Part shown: positions 47,676 through 53,263 of the stretch, in pieces
Layout of the letters: each line of letters begins with the position of its first letter
How positions within the stretch are numbered: position 1 is the stretch's first letter
IMG/VR virus record: IMGVR_UViG_3300036852_000419
Span: 1-53,263 of that record
Reading direction: 5' to 3' (one strand)
DNA: 53,263 nucleotides
Source: a virus
Program-made: the position numbers and the translations under genes
Notes under the pieces: generated by a model
The model's input: the letters and a program-made list of their open reading frames with translations, nothing else
The model's database searches: none
What the model was told of the DNA's origin: nothing

Positions 47676-47899
47676 CCCCTGATCACAACCAGACTGAAGA
47701 TCCTCAGAACGTGCTGCCGGAGGAGATTCCATGTGAGCCCCGCTCAGAACGTCTCAAGCTCAGAGCACTTCAGCGCGAGAGTGAGAGGCGCGCGAACATG
47801 GCGTGGGTGCCGAAGGTGGGCGCGACACGATGGCAGGACAGGCGAGGGCAGCGCTACGAGCGGCTGAAGAATGGGCAGATTGTGAGGGTGAGCGAGTGA
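47672..47899 (+). CDS. Hypothetical charged protein (75 aa)
   Basis: ATGA overlap upstream, GTGA overlap downstream. Arg/Glu-rich helix (ERLKLRALQRESERRAN), then WVPKVGATRWQDRRGQRY, a Trp-containing beta-like motif. No family is recognised. Confidence 0.6.
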   Translation: MTPDHNQTEDPQNVLPEEIPCEPRSERLKLRALQRESERRANMAWVPKVGATRWQDRRGQRYERLKNGQIVRVSE

Positions 47900-48276
47900 A
47901 CTCCCCTCTCTACCTCACCGGCCTCACTCCCGATGGCGTCCCTCTCTACGGAGGATTCTTCGAAATGCAGGATCGCGAAGGCTTCCCGCTCGACGCTTCC
48001 TGGGAAGAATGCAGAGCGCGTGGCCTCCACATCGACTGGCTGGAAGCACTCTGCAAGTGCTGGCTGAATGACGTGCTGAAGTTTGAGAGCTTTGTGAAGC
48101 ATGCAGAGATACTGGAGCCGGAAGCTCAGATACGCGAGAAGTTCAAAGCAACTGGCGCACTTGTGCTAGCTGAGAATCCTGAAATGAAAAGTGAACCAAA
48201 TCCTGTGAGCGCTGTGTGCGAGCATATCCTCAAAATTAAGCACGCGTTCACAGCTAACCTTGCTCCCACACCATGA
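47896..48276 (+). CDS. Hypothetical protein (126 aa)
   Basis: GTG at 47896 overlapping the previous stop is chosen over a longer upstream extension. YLTGLTPDGVPLYGGFFEMQ and two later helices (WLEALCKCWLNDVLKFE). It may be a small globular protein; nothing matches a known fold by eye. Confidence 0.6.
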   Translation: MNSPLYLTGLTPDGVPLYGGFFEMQDREGFPLDASWEECRARGLHIDWLEALCKCWLNDVLKFESFVKHAEILEPEAQIREKFKATGALVLAENPEMKSEPNPVSAVCEHILKIKHAFTANLAPTP

Positions 48277-48509
48277 ACTCCACCACCGGCCCCGCTTTCG
48301 TCTGCGGCGTCAACCATGCCCTGGCTGCCATCAAGCTCGCGATGCGCTCAGGCGACCGCTCTCAGGCAAAACTCTTCCACTCCTTCGCCCCCGGCAGCGA
48401 ACAAGAGCTTGCCTTCGACGAGGGCGCGCAGTATGCCACAGTGAGAGCGATGGCGGGAGCGGAGTTTGCGGTGCAGTGCAGGAGTGAGTATGAACCGCGA
48501 GACAACTGA
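48273..48509 (+). CDS. Hypothetical protein (78 aa)
   Basis: ATGA overlap. CGVNHALAAIKLAMRSGDRS forms a helix after a short strand; the end is acidic then Cys/Arg (VQCRSEYEPRDN). Frame choice rests on the overlap. Confidence 0.55.
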   Translation: MNSTTGPAFVCGVNHALAAIKLAMRSGDRSQAKLFHSFAPGSEQELAFDEGAQYATVRAMAGAEFAVQCRSEYEPRDN

Positions 48510-48514
48510 CAACT

Positions 48515-49051
48515 ATGCCTGACTTTCACTGCCCTAAATGCTGCATAAGCTGGCACAGCGAAGATGATCGATGTCCAAACTGTGTCAGCGATTCCACGAA
48601 CAACCCACTGCACGCGTATTGCGACAAGCCCATGACCCCACCACGACAACTCTCCCGCTCCACTCTCATCCTCATCATCTTCCTCTCGTTGCTGAGCGCT
48701 GTGGGTTATAAGCTGTGGGAACTCAAGAAAGCGAATGATCAGACCATAGAGCGCCTTCTCGCCGCGCGCAACGGACAGCCCTCTGCGACTCACACACAGC
48801 AGGCGCTGACTTTCTCGCGCCCCTGGCTGCGCTCGACCAACGGCGCGGCGCTCTTCGCGTTCACTGACAGCGAGTGGAGCACGCTCACGAATCTTTATCC
48901 TGAGAAGCTGGCTGAGATCACGATGCCGCCGACGCTGATCTTTGCTGAGGGCTATGTGATGAAAGTGAGCGAACGCGTGTTTGAGAGCCTGAAGAGCGAG
49001 CTGCCCGCGAGCTGCCTTCAGACCAACCCTGTCTGGTTCCTGAAGCCATGA
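48515..49051 (+). CDS. Zinc-finger and membrane-anchored protein (178 aa)
   Basis: CPKC and CPNC (6-9, 20-23) make an N-terminal zinc site. A Pro-rich break is followed by a membrane helix (about 47-65, STLILIIFLSLLSAVGY) and a soluble C-terminal domain (about 95-178). An internal ATG at residue 40 (MTPPRQLSR) could give a form without the zinc site. Bitopic, perhaps N-in. No family recognised. Confidence 0.6.
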   Translation: MPDFHCPKCCISWHSEDDRCPNCVSDSTNNPLHAYCDKPMTPPRQLSRSTLILIIFLSLLSAVGYKLWELKKANDQTIERLLAARNGQPSATHTQQALTFSRPWLRSTNGAALFAFTDSEWSTLTNLYPEKLAEITMPPTLIFAEGYVMKVSERVFESLKSELPASCLQTNPVWFLKP

Positions 49052-49359
49052 CCCTGCGCGACATCAAATATCGTTCTGCCACTTGGCGACGCGCTCAGCG
49101 AAAGCTGCGCAAGAAGCTCTGTGTCGCATGTGGTTCTCCTCACGGTCAGCTTGAGCTTCATCATATCCACTATGAAAATCTTTCTGAAATTGACTCAAAC
49201 CAGACTATGACGCTCTGCACCTCCTGTCACTTCCTGATCCATCTGCTCAGTCGTCAACTGAACCTGAACATCGAACAAATCGGTCCTACTGAAGCTCGTG
49301 ATCTCGCTTTCGATGTCACTATCGAGCGCTCTCGTCAACTAAGTCTCCCCTTCCCATGA
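49048..49359 (+). CDS. Small HNH nuclease-like protein (103 aa)
   Basis: CVACGSPHGQLELHHIHYE (25-43) has the His-His catalytic pair, and MTLCTSCHFLIH (about 54-65) gives the second Cys pair and His, so the ββα-metal core is whole. Such stand-alone HNH proteins can be nicking or packaging endonucleases. Coupled on both sides by ATGA and followed by a second HNH-type gene. Confidence 0.72.
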   Translation: MTLRDIKYRSATWRRAQRKLRKKLCVACGSPHGQLELHHIHYENLSEIDSNQTMTLCTSCHFLIHLLSRQLNLNIEQIGPTEARDLAFDVTIERSRQLSLPFP

Positions 49360-49664
49360 GCTGCCGCCAGGTCAACTACGCGAATCGCCGGAAGGCTGAG
49401 CTAATCGCTGCGATGGGCGGGCGCTGCTGGGGATGTGGCGCGACTCACGACCTCCAGATAGATCATCCAAATGGACGCGACTGGAAACCACGTGAGAAAA
49501 GTTTCTGTCATCGCATCATCATTTACTGGCGCGAGTGGCTGCGTCATGAGGTGCGCTTGCTTTGTGCGACCTGCAATGAGGATCGGCGCTACAACGGCGT
49601 CGAGCTTCCGTTTCCGGGAGCTATGCTGGAAGCTGAGCCTGCTGATCCTTCGGTTCCTTTCTGA
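49356..49664 (+). CDS. HNH-type zinc protein (102 aa)
   Basis: CWGCGATHDLQIDHPNGRD (22-40) and LLCATCNEDRR (about 69-79) give a zinc-bound His-type core with Asp-His as the catalytic pair. Similar layout to the previous gene but low identity, so a pair of related nucleases. Role could be DNA processing in replication or packaging. Confidence 0.7.
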   Translation: MSCRQVNYANRRKAELIAAMGGRCWGCGATHDLQIDHPNGRDWKPREKSFCHRIIIYWREWLRHEVRLLCATCNEDRRYNGVELPFPGAMLEAEPADPSVPF

Positions 49665-49673
49665 CCCCCTTTC

Positions 49674-49787
49674 ATGCTTCTGGATTATGAAGTATCAATT
49701 TTGCGCGTGACTGGGAAGTTCTCGCTCCCTGGTCAGAAAAGAATCGAGGTGAAAATGAAAAAGCGAAGCTTTGATCACAACCTATGA
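49674..49787 (+). CDS. Small basic protein (37 aa)
   Basis: ATG at 49674; stop overlaps the next ATG as ATGA. Beta-like start (YEVSILRVTGKFSLPG), basic end (KKRSFDHN). Short but well placed. Confidence 0.45.
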   Translation: MLLDYEVSILRVTGKFSLPGQKRIEVKMKKRSFDHNL

Positions 49788-49999
49788 GACGCCCTGTCTT
49801 CTCCTCCTTCGCCATGGTCCCTGTGAGCCTTCGCTGCTCGTGCGGGCGCGTGATCACAAACCTGCGCAGACCAGGAGAGGTTCCACAAGTGGTGCCCAGC
49901 GGCTGCTCATGGTGCTGGCCCCGTTGGATCGAACGAAGACTAGCCAGAGCCTTAGAAGCCGGATCACCTCTTTACGCATGGAAAGATTATGAGCATTGA
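49784..49999 (+). CDS. Zinc-knuckle protein (71 aa)
   Basis: CSCGRVI (18-24) and CSWCWPRW (41-48) pair into a zinc ribbon, followed by a helix (IERRLARALEAGSPLYAW). The frame is preferred to an overlapping one because of the Cys pattern and the ATGA join. Confidence 0.58.
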   Translation: MRRPVFSSFAMVPVSLRCSCGRVITNLRRPGEVPQVVPSGCSWCWPRWIERRLARALEAGSPLYAWKDYEH

Positions 50000-50231
50000 A
50001 CCGAGACCACTGACACCTGAGCACTTCGCAGCAGCACAAACTGGCTGGCCTGATCAAGTTCCCTGGTCAGCGCAACAGATCTCCCAAATCTTGACCGAAC
50101 GGAAAATGTCACTCTTTGCCGCCAGAGGGCTTGTCGCACAGCGACCGCCAACGCACTCCCGGCAGCGAGCCACGATCCCTCCTGGAGCCCTCGTGCGCGC
50201 GAACCCCGGGCTGCTGAGGAGAATGCTGTGA
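49989..50231 (+). CDS. Hypothetical protein (80 aa)
   Basis: Overlaps the previous gene by 11 bases. WPDQVPWSAQQISQILTERK and a basic Pro/Arg-rich end. Ends in a GTGA overlap with the next gene. Function is unknown. Confidence 0.5.
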   Translation: MSIEPRPLTPEHFAAAQTGWPDQVPWSAQQISQILTERKMSLFAARGLVAQRPPTHSRQRATIPPGALVRANPGLLRRML

Positions 50232-50476
50232 GCGACTCCAGCCCCAGTGTCACCCTCGGTCCTGTCTCCTCGCCTCTGATGTGGCCTCCCGGCATCCCCG
50301 TCGTGGCAGCAGTGGAGTGGAGAGCGCCGGAGCTGAAGCCGGAGCAAGAGTGGGATATCTTCTCAGTGGAAACATTTCGACCCTCTACTTACATGTGCTT
50401 CCCGTGCCCTATTTACAACGCGCGCTTACCACGCGATAACCCCCGCGACCGCCTCTCCGTTCGCGTCCAGCCTTGA
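50228..50476 (+). CDS. Hypothetical Pro-rich protein (82 aa)
   Basis: GTG start overlapping the previous stop. SPLMWPPGIPVVAAVEW, then WDIFSVETFRPSTYMCFPCP with a Cys pair. No family. Its 3' end contains the -35 of the next promoter. Confidence 0.5.
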   Translation: MSDSSPSVTLGPVSSPLMWPPGIPVVAAVEWRAPELKPEQEWDIFSVETFRPSTYMCFPCPIYNARLPRDNPRDRLSVRVQP

Positions 50477-50502
50477 CTTCGCGAGCGCGAGGGTGGTAGA
50501 GT
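50473..50502 (+). promoter_or_regulatory. Candidate promoter before the helicase genes
   Basis: TTGACT (50473-50478), 18-base spacer, TAGAGT (50497-50502). Leaves a ~50-base leader to the ATG at 50555, which drives the last three plus-strand genes including the helicase. Confidence 0.55.
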
Positions 50503-50554
50503 CTCAGCAGGTCGAGCAACCCTTGACCACGGCATTGAAGCTGCCGCACATAAA

Positions 50555-50674
50555 ATGATCAGACAACATTCAAAAGAGCCTCCTTCCCCTGTCCTGACTG
50601 CCGCTTTTCTTTCTGGTCGGCGGGACTTCACGGTCGGGACAAGGGAAGTGGGCTTTTACAACGCATATGTTTGA
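50555..50674 (+). CDS. Small protein (39 aa)
   Basis: ATG at 50555, stop eight bases inside the next gene. HSKEPPSPVLTAAFLSGRRD and a short beta-like end (FTVGTREVGFYNAYV). Accepted mainly because it fills the gap behind the promoter. Confidence 0.42.
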   Translation: MIRQHSKEPPSPVLTAAFLSGRRDFTVGTREVGFYNAYV

Positions 50675-50927
50675 CCGCCCCACATGCTCCGCTGAAACTG
50701 CCTTAGAACAAGCCGGGATGACTGCTCACCAGTATCTCGGACAAGCCATTAAAGCCATCGAATTCTGGTTCGGAAAAGGCTATGCTGAAAAACACCCTGA
50801 ACTAGTTTGCGCCATGATCAAGTGCGAGGTCCAAGACTTCAACTGCGTGGCCTACCAAGTTGCCCTGTATGCCATCAGTGACAATCTAGAGCAGATCTCC
50901 ATTGCTCTCGACAAACTCACACCCTAA
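50667..50927 (+). CDS. Hypothetical helical protein (86 aa)
   Basis: Several helices (TAHQYLGQAIKAIEFWFGKG, VAYQVALYAISDNLEQISIA). Small all-helical proteins like this occur upstream of phage replication genes. No Shine-Dalgarno. Function is unknown. Confidence 0.62.
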   Translation: MFDRPTCSAETALEQAGMTAHQYLGQAIKAIEFWFGKGYAEKHPELVCAMIKCEVQDFNCVAYQVALYAISDNLEQISIALDKLTP

Positions 50928-50937
50928 CTCAGTCACG

Positions 50938-52239
50938 ATGCTCACCATGTCCACGCGCAATATCAACGCCTACTACGATAACGAGCACCACACCTACTGG
51001 GTCGAAGGAGACAAAGGATGGATTAGTGTCAGCGAAACCAGCCTAGTTCGTCACCTTCGGAAAGACGGCTATTGCCACAAAACAGTCATCAAAGGCTCGC
51101 TTCTCACCACAGTTGATCAGGAAATCCTAGATATCCAGAACAATTTCGCTGTGGATTACGCCGGACCCATCGCCGGATGGAACAAAGGCTACTATGACCT
51201 CTACGGAAAGCGCGTTCTCGTCACTTCTTCTCCAAAACTTCTTGTTCCAGCCGAAGGTGACTGGAGTTTATGGGAAGCTTGTCTCAATGCGATCCTGGGA
51301 CGGGTTGAACACGGCAAAATTCAGGTCCTGACATGGAAAGCGAACGATAAACTCTTCCTAGAATGCCTCTACGGGCAATTCTATCGACCTGGTGCCGCCA
51401 CTTTTCTCATCGGAGGCGCTGACGCTGGCAAAAGCTTCTTCCAAGACCGGCGCACGACCTACTACGGCGGTCGCGTGGCTAATCCGTGGCTCTTCATTCA
51501 AGGAAAAACACCTTTCAATGAAGAACTAACCGCTGCCGAGCATCACAAGGTCAGCGATCCTCACATCTACAAGCGCGAAGACCGTGCTGATCTCGCTGAC
51601 ATGATCAAAAATTTCCTCTTCGACGAGGCTCAATCTAGCCACGGCAAGTGCAAGACCGCAATTTCTCTGCCTCCCCGACGTCGCATGAGTTTTTCCTGCA
51701 ACAAAGAGCTTCACAACATGATTGTGCCCTCTCTCGACGCCTCCATGCTGGACAAACTGGATCTCAATCTCTGCTCGGACAACTCTGTTCCGCCTCCGGG
51801 CTACGAAAACATCCCTTATGGAGACCTCATCAAGCGCGTGGAAGCTGAACTCCCCGCCTACGTATGGCATCTCCAGAACGAATTCAAGATCCCGGTCGAG
51901 ATGCAGGCTCGTCGCTGCGGTGTCAAGACTTGGCATCATCCGGAACTCGTGCATCTGATCAACGAGAACCTTCGCGAGACCCAGCTTGAGCAAGTCTTGG
52001 TGGACTATAACTTCTTCCAGAACGGCCCTTGGGAAGGCGACTATCAGGATTTTCTGAAAATGCTTGAATTCCTGAGTAGTTATTCTGATGTGAAATCCTT
52101 CACAGACAAACCAGCCATTCTCCCTTATCTCCTCTCTAAGCTTCAGTCCCGCTACCCCGACCGCTATCTCCGTACCGGCTCAAGAGTAGGCAAACGACGC
52201 CAAGGTTGGAAGATTTTCCCTCCAAAAGACCTCAACTAG
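50938..52239 (+). CDS. Superfamily 3 helicase-like replication protein
   Basis: 433 residues from the ATG at 50938 (or 50947). GGADAGKS (159-166) is Walker A, NFLFDEAQ with Asp229-Glu230 is Walker B, and FSCN (Asn255) is motif C, the set that defines SF3 helicases of small viruses and phage P4-type primase-helicases. The N-terminal 130 residues (YGKRVLVTSSPKLLVPAEGD) recall the linker before such helicases, but no primase motif is visible. It stands right before the iteron region and probably opens the origin. Confidence 0.78.
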   Translation: MLTMSTRNINAYYDNEHHTYWVEGDKGWISVSETSLVRHLRKDGYCHKTVIKGSLLTTVDQEILDIQNNFAVDYAGPIAGWNKGYYDLYGKRVLVTSSPKLLVPAEGDWSLWEACLNAILGRVEHGKIQVLTWKANDKLFLECLYGQFYRPGAATFLIGGADAGKSFFQDRRTTYYGGRVANPWLFIQGKTPFNEELTAAEHHKVSDPHIYKREDRADLADMIKNFLFDEAQSSHGKCKTAISLPPRRRMSFSCNKELHNMIVPSLDASMLDKLDLNLCSDNSVPPPGYENIPYGDLIKRVEAELPAYVWHLQNEFKIPVEMQARRCGVKTWHHPELVHLINENLRETQLEQVLVDYNFFQNGPWEGDYQDFLKMLEFLSSYSDVKSFTDKPAILPYLLSKLQSRYPDRYLRTGSRVGKRRQGWKIFPPKDLN

Positions 52240-52261
52240 ACTCTCTGCGCGTGTCTTCACA

Positions 52262-52526
52262 GTGACGCCCAGCGCGTCACCCCCTCTAGACCCTCGTCAC
52301 CGAGGTTAAGTGCTTCTCTCTCACAGCCTTCCAAGACCCAGGTGACGCGGTGACGAGGGTTTCCCACTTTCGCTCTCTCTGTATATATACTACTACTCTC
52401 TATACTTATAATAGTGAAATAGGCTCGTCACCTCGTCACTAACTTCGGGAAGTGTCTCAGACAGAGCAGCTTTCCGAGGTGACGAGGGTGTCGAGAGGCG
52501 CGTCATGGGGTCGTCAAAGGCGTCAC
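52262..52526. other. Probable replication origin: GGTGACGAGG iterons with AT-rich core
   Basis: Nine exact GTGACG/CGTCAC sites at 52262, 52275(-), 52295(-), 52342, 52350, 52426(-), 52434(-), 52479 and 52521(-), several extended to GGTGACGAGG. They flank an AT-rich stretch at 52379-52420. This is the usual layout of initiator-bound origins, and an SF3 helicase gene ends 22 bases upstream. Confidence 0.72.
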
Positions 52527-52935
52527 CTATAAAACGGCACAAGTTAATGTGAGAGAAAGAGTTCGAGAAGATGACACGGGTAGATCTAAAAAGCTAACTT
52601 TCCTTCGAAACGGGACTCAAACCACGCTCCCTGCGCTATATGGGTGCCTACCCCCAGGGGTGGGAGAGACGGTCGCTCTGGCGAGAAAGCATGCTTATGG
52701 GACCCTAAGCGAGTGAGTTCTGAAAAGTGAACATTTTCTCTGGGACACCCTATCAATCACTCAGCTTCCCTCCAGCGGGGGTGCCGGGTAGGGGTCCGGC
52801 GCACGGTTCGCTGCCAGAAAAACGATCCCTTAGAGTCGCGACACTATGAGCGGCTGGTCCTGATCCTGAGCGCGAGCGTGCGACAGGGCCAGAGCTGAGC
52901 TGAGAGCGCAGCCCTGAGCGGAGAGCGTCAGGGCG
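52527..52935. other. Noncoding region right of the origin
   Basis: No gene is supported. Several G/C-rich hairpins are possible: CCTACCCC/GGGGTGGG near 52650, GTGCCGG/CCGGCGCAC near 52783, and GCCCTGA/TCAGGGC (52911-52917, 52928-52934). It may belong to the origin or encode a structured RNA. Confidence 0.5.
52911..52934 (-). terminator. Hairpin after the join-crossing gene
   Basis: GCCCTGA (52911-52917) and TCAGGGC (52928-52934) make a perfect 7-bp stem with a 10-base loop. On the minus strand it follows the stop at 52951 and a CT tract; there is no T run, so terminator strength is uncertain. Confidence 0.4.
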
Positions 52936-52950
52936 GAGAGAGAGAGAGAG
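52936..52950. repeat. 15-base GA run
   Basis: Pure GA alternation directly beside the TAA of the minus-strand gene; shorter version of the tract at 6169-6197. Confidence 0.8.
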
Positions 52951-53263
52951 TTAAGCGCATGGCTCGTAAAGATAGCCAGCTAGACCATATCTACGCCAGT
53001 TGTTCCTTCGACACCATGTGAAAAGCTCAAGACAATCAGAGAACACAGGCGAGACTCTCGAGCCTGGCTCGCGATGAGAGTCACCAGTGAATAGCCAGCA
53101 TCCGATTTCGCCTGTATCAGGTTCGACACATTGAATAACTGAACGCGCGTGCAAACCGCGCGGGATTTTGCGCAATGACGCGCTTGCAACGTGTATCTCG
53201 TCTGACTCAGATACCAAAGCTAATTGCGCGTGGTGTCCTAACAGAGCTTCACGCCATCGCTTT
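52951..53263 (-). CDS. Hypothetical protein, C-terminal part of the gene crossing the join
   Basis: The same frame as 1..165: the last 127 bases repeat the first 127, so codons here continue from the ATG at 163-165 in the circular unit. The full product has 116 residues. This part includes IPRGLHARSVIQCVEPD, WLFTGDSHREPGSR and a Cys/Trp/Arg-rich end (FTWCRRNNWRRYG). No domain is recognised. Confidence 0.7.
   Translation of the reverse strand, partial: KRWREALLGHHAQLALVSESDEIHVASASLRKIPRGLHARSVIQCVEPDTGEIGCWLFTGDSHREPGSRVSPVFSDCLELFTWCRRNNWRRYGLAGYLYEPCA
53137..53263. repeat. Right copy of the 127-bp end-to-end duplication
   Basis: Identical base for base to 1..127. Removing one copy gives a unit of 53136 bases. 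Confidence 0.95.

Noticed and set aside
49771-49992. 73-codon frame overlapping the zinc-knuckle gene
   Set aside because: The other frame has paired cysteines and an ATGA join; this one has neither.

Overview
The window looks like one complete genome unit of an uncultured short-tailed double-stranded DNA phage (podovirus-like). The first 127 bases recur exactly as the last 127, and a reading frame runs across that join. The natural unit is therefore about 53.1 kb, and the molecule is circular or circularly permuted. The host cannot be read from the sequence. A small lipoprotein beside small membrane proteins in the lysis cluster, and Sec-type signal peptides on fibre-like proteins, fit a Gram-negative (diderm) host. 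Most genes have no strong Shine-Dalgarno site and are joined by ATGA or GTGA stop/start overlaps, so translational coupling appears to dominate. No tRNA, integrase, RNA polymerase, reverse transcriptase or recognisable endolysin was found.

Layout. (1) 722 back through position 1 to 52951, minus strand: three small early-type genes crossing the join. (2) 1101-10416, plus strand: small zinc-ribbon proteins, a Cas4/RecB-like Fe-S nuclease, a RecA/Sak4-like ATPase, a likely single-strand DNA-binding protein and a family A DNA polymerase with an N-terminal uracil-DNA-glycosylase-like domain. (3) 22589-10451, minus strand: tail fibre, gp12-like nozzle, collar-type protein, a predicted alpha/beta hydrolase, adaptor-like protein, three ejection-type proteins and an AlkB-like dioxygenase; an HNH homing endonuclease sits inside on the other strand. 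(4) 22719-37229, plus strand: large terminase, small proteins, a run of glycosyltransferase-like proteins with one methyltransferase, an HNH-AP2 endonuclease, portal and scaffold-like protein. (5) 45923-37338, minus strand: small capsid-adjacent proteins, major capsid protein, three fibre/spike-like proteins carrying signal peptides, two Cys-repeat proteins, then a holin/spanin-like lysis cluster. The capsid gene is thus on the strand opposite to portal and scaffold. (6) 46072-52239, plus strand: a RAMP (Cas7)-like protein, a 200-base noncoding tract with strict 5-base periodicity ended by an intrinsic terminator, then many small zinc-binding or HNH proteins and a superfamily 3 helicase. (7) 52240-52950: an iteron-rich, partly AT-rich region that is the best replication-origin candidate, directly after the helicase.

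The most unusual element is the RAMP-like gene followed at once by the pentamer array (46072-46933). About forty consecutive 5-mers keep the pattern purine-pyrimidine-N-N-G and end in a strong terminator, which suggests a transcribed structured or protein-coating RNA. Other points of note are two helix-coding overlapping frames inside the polymerase, secreted-type fibres, and a GxSxG hydrolase in the tail operon.
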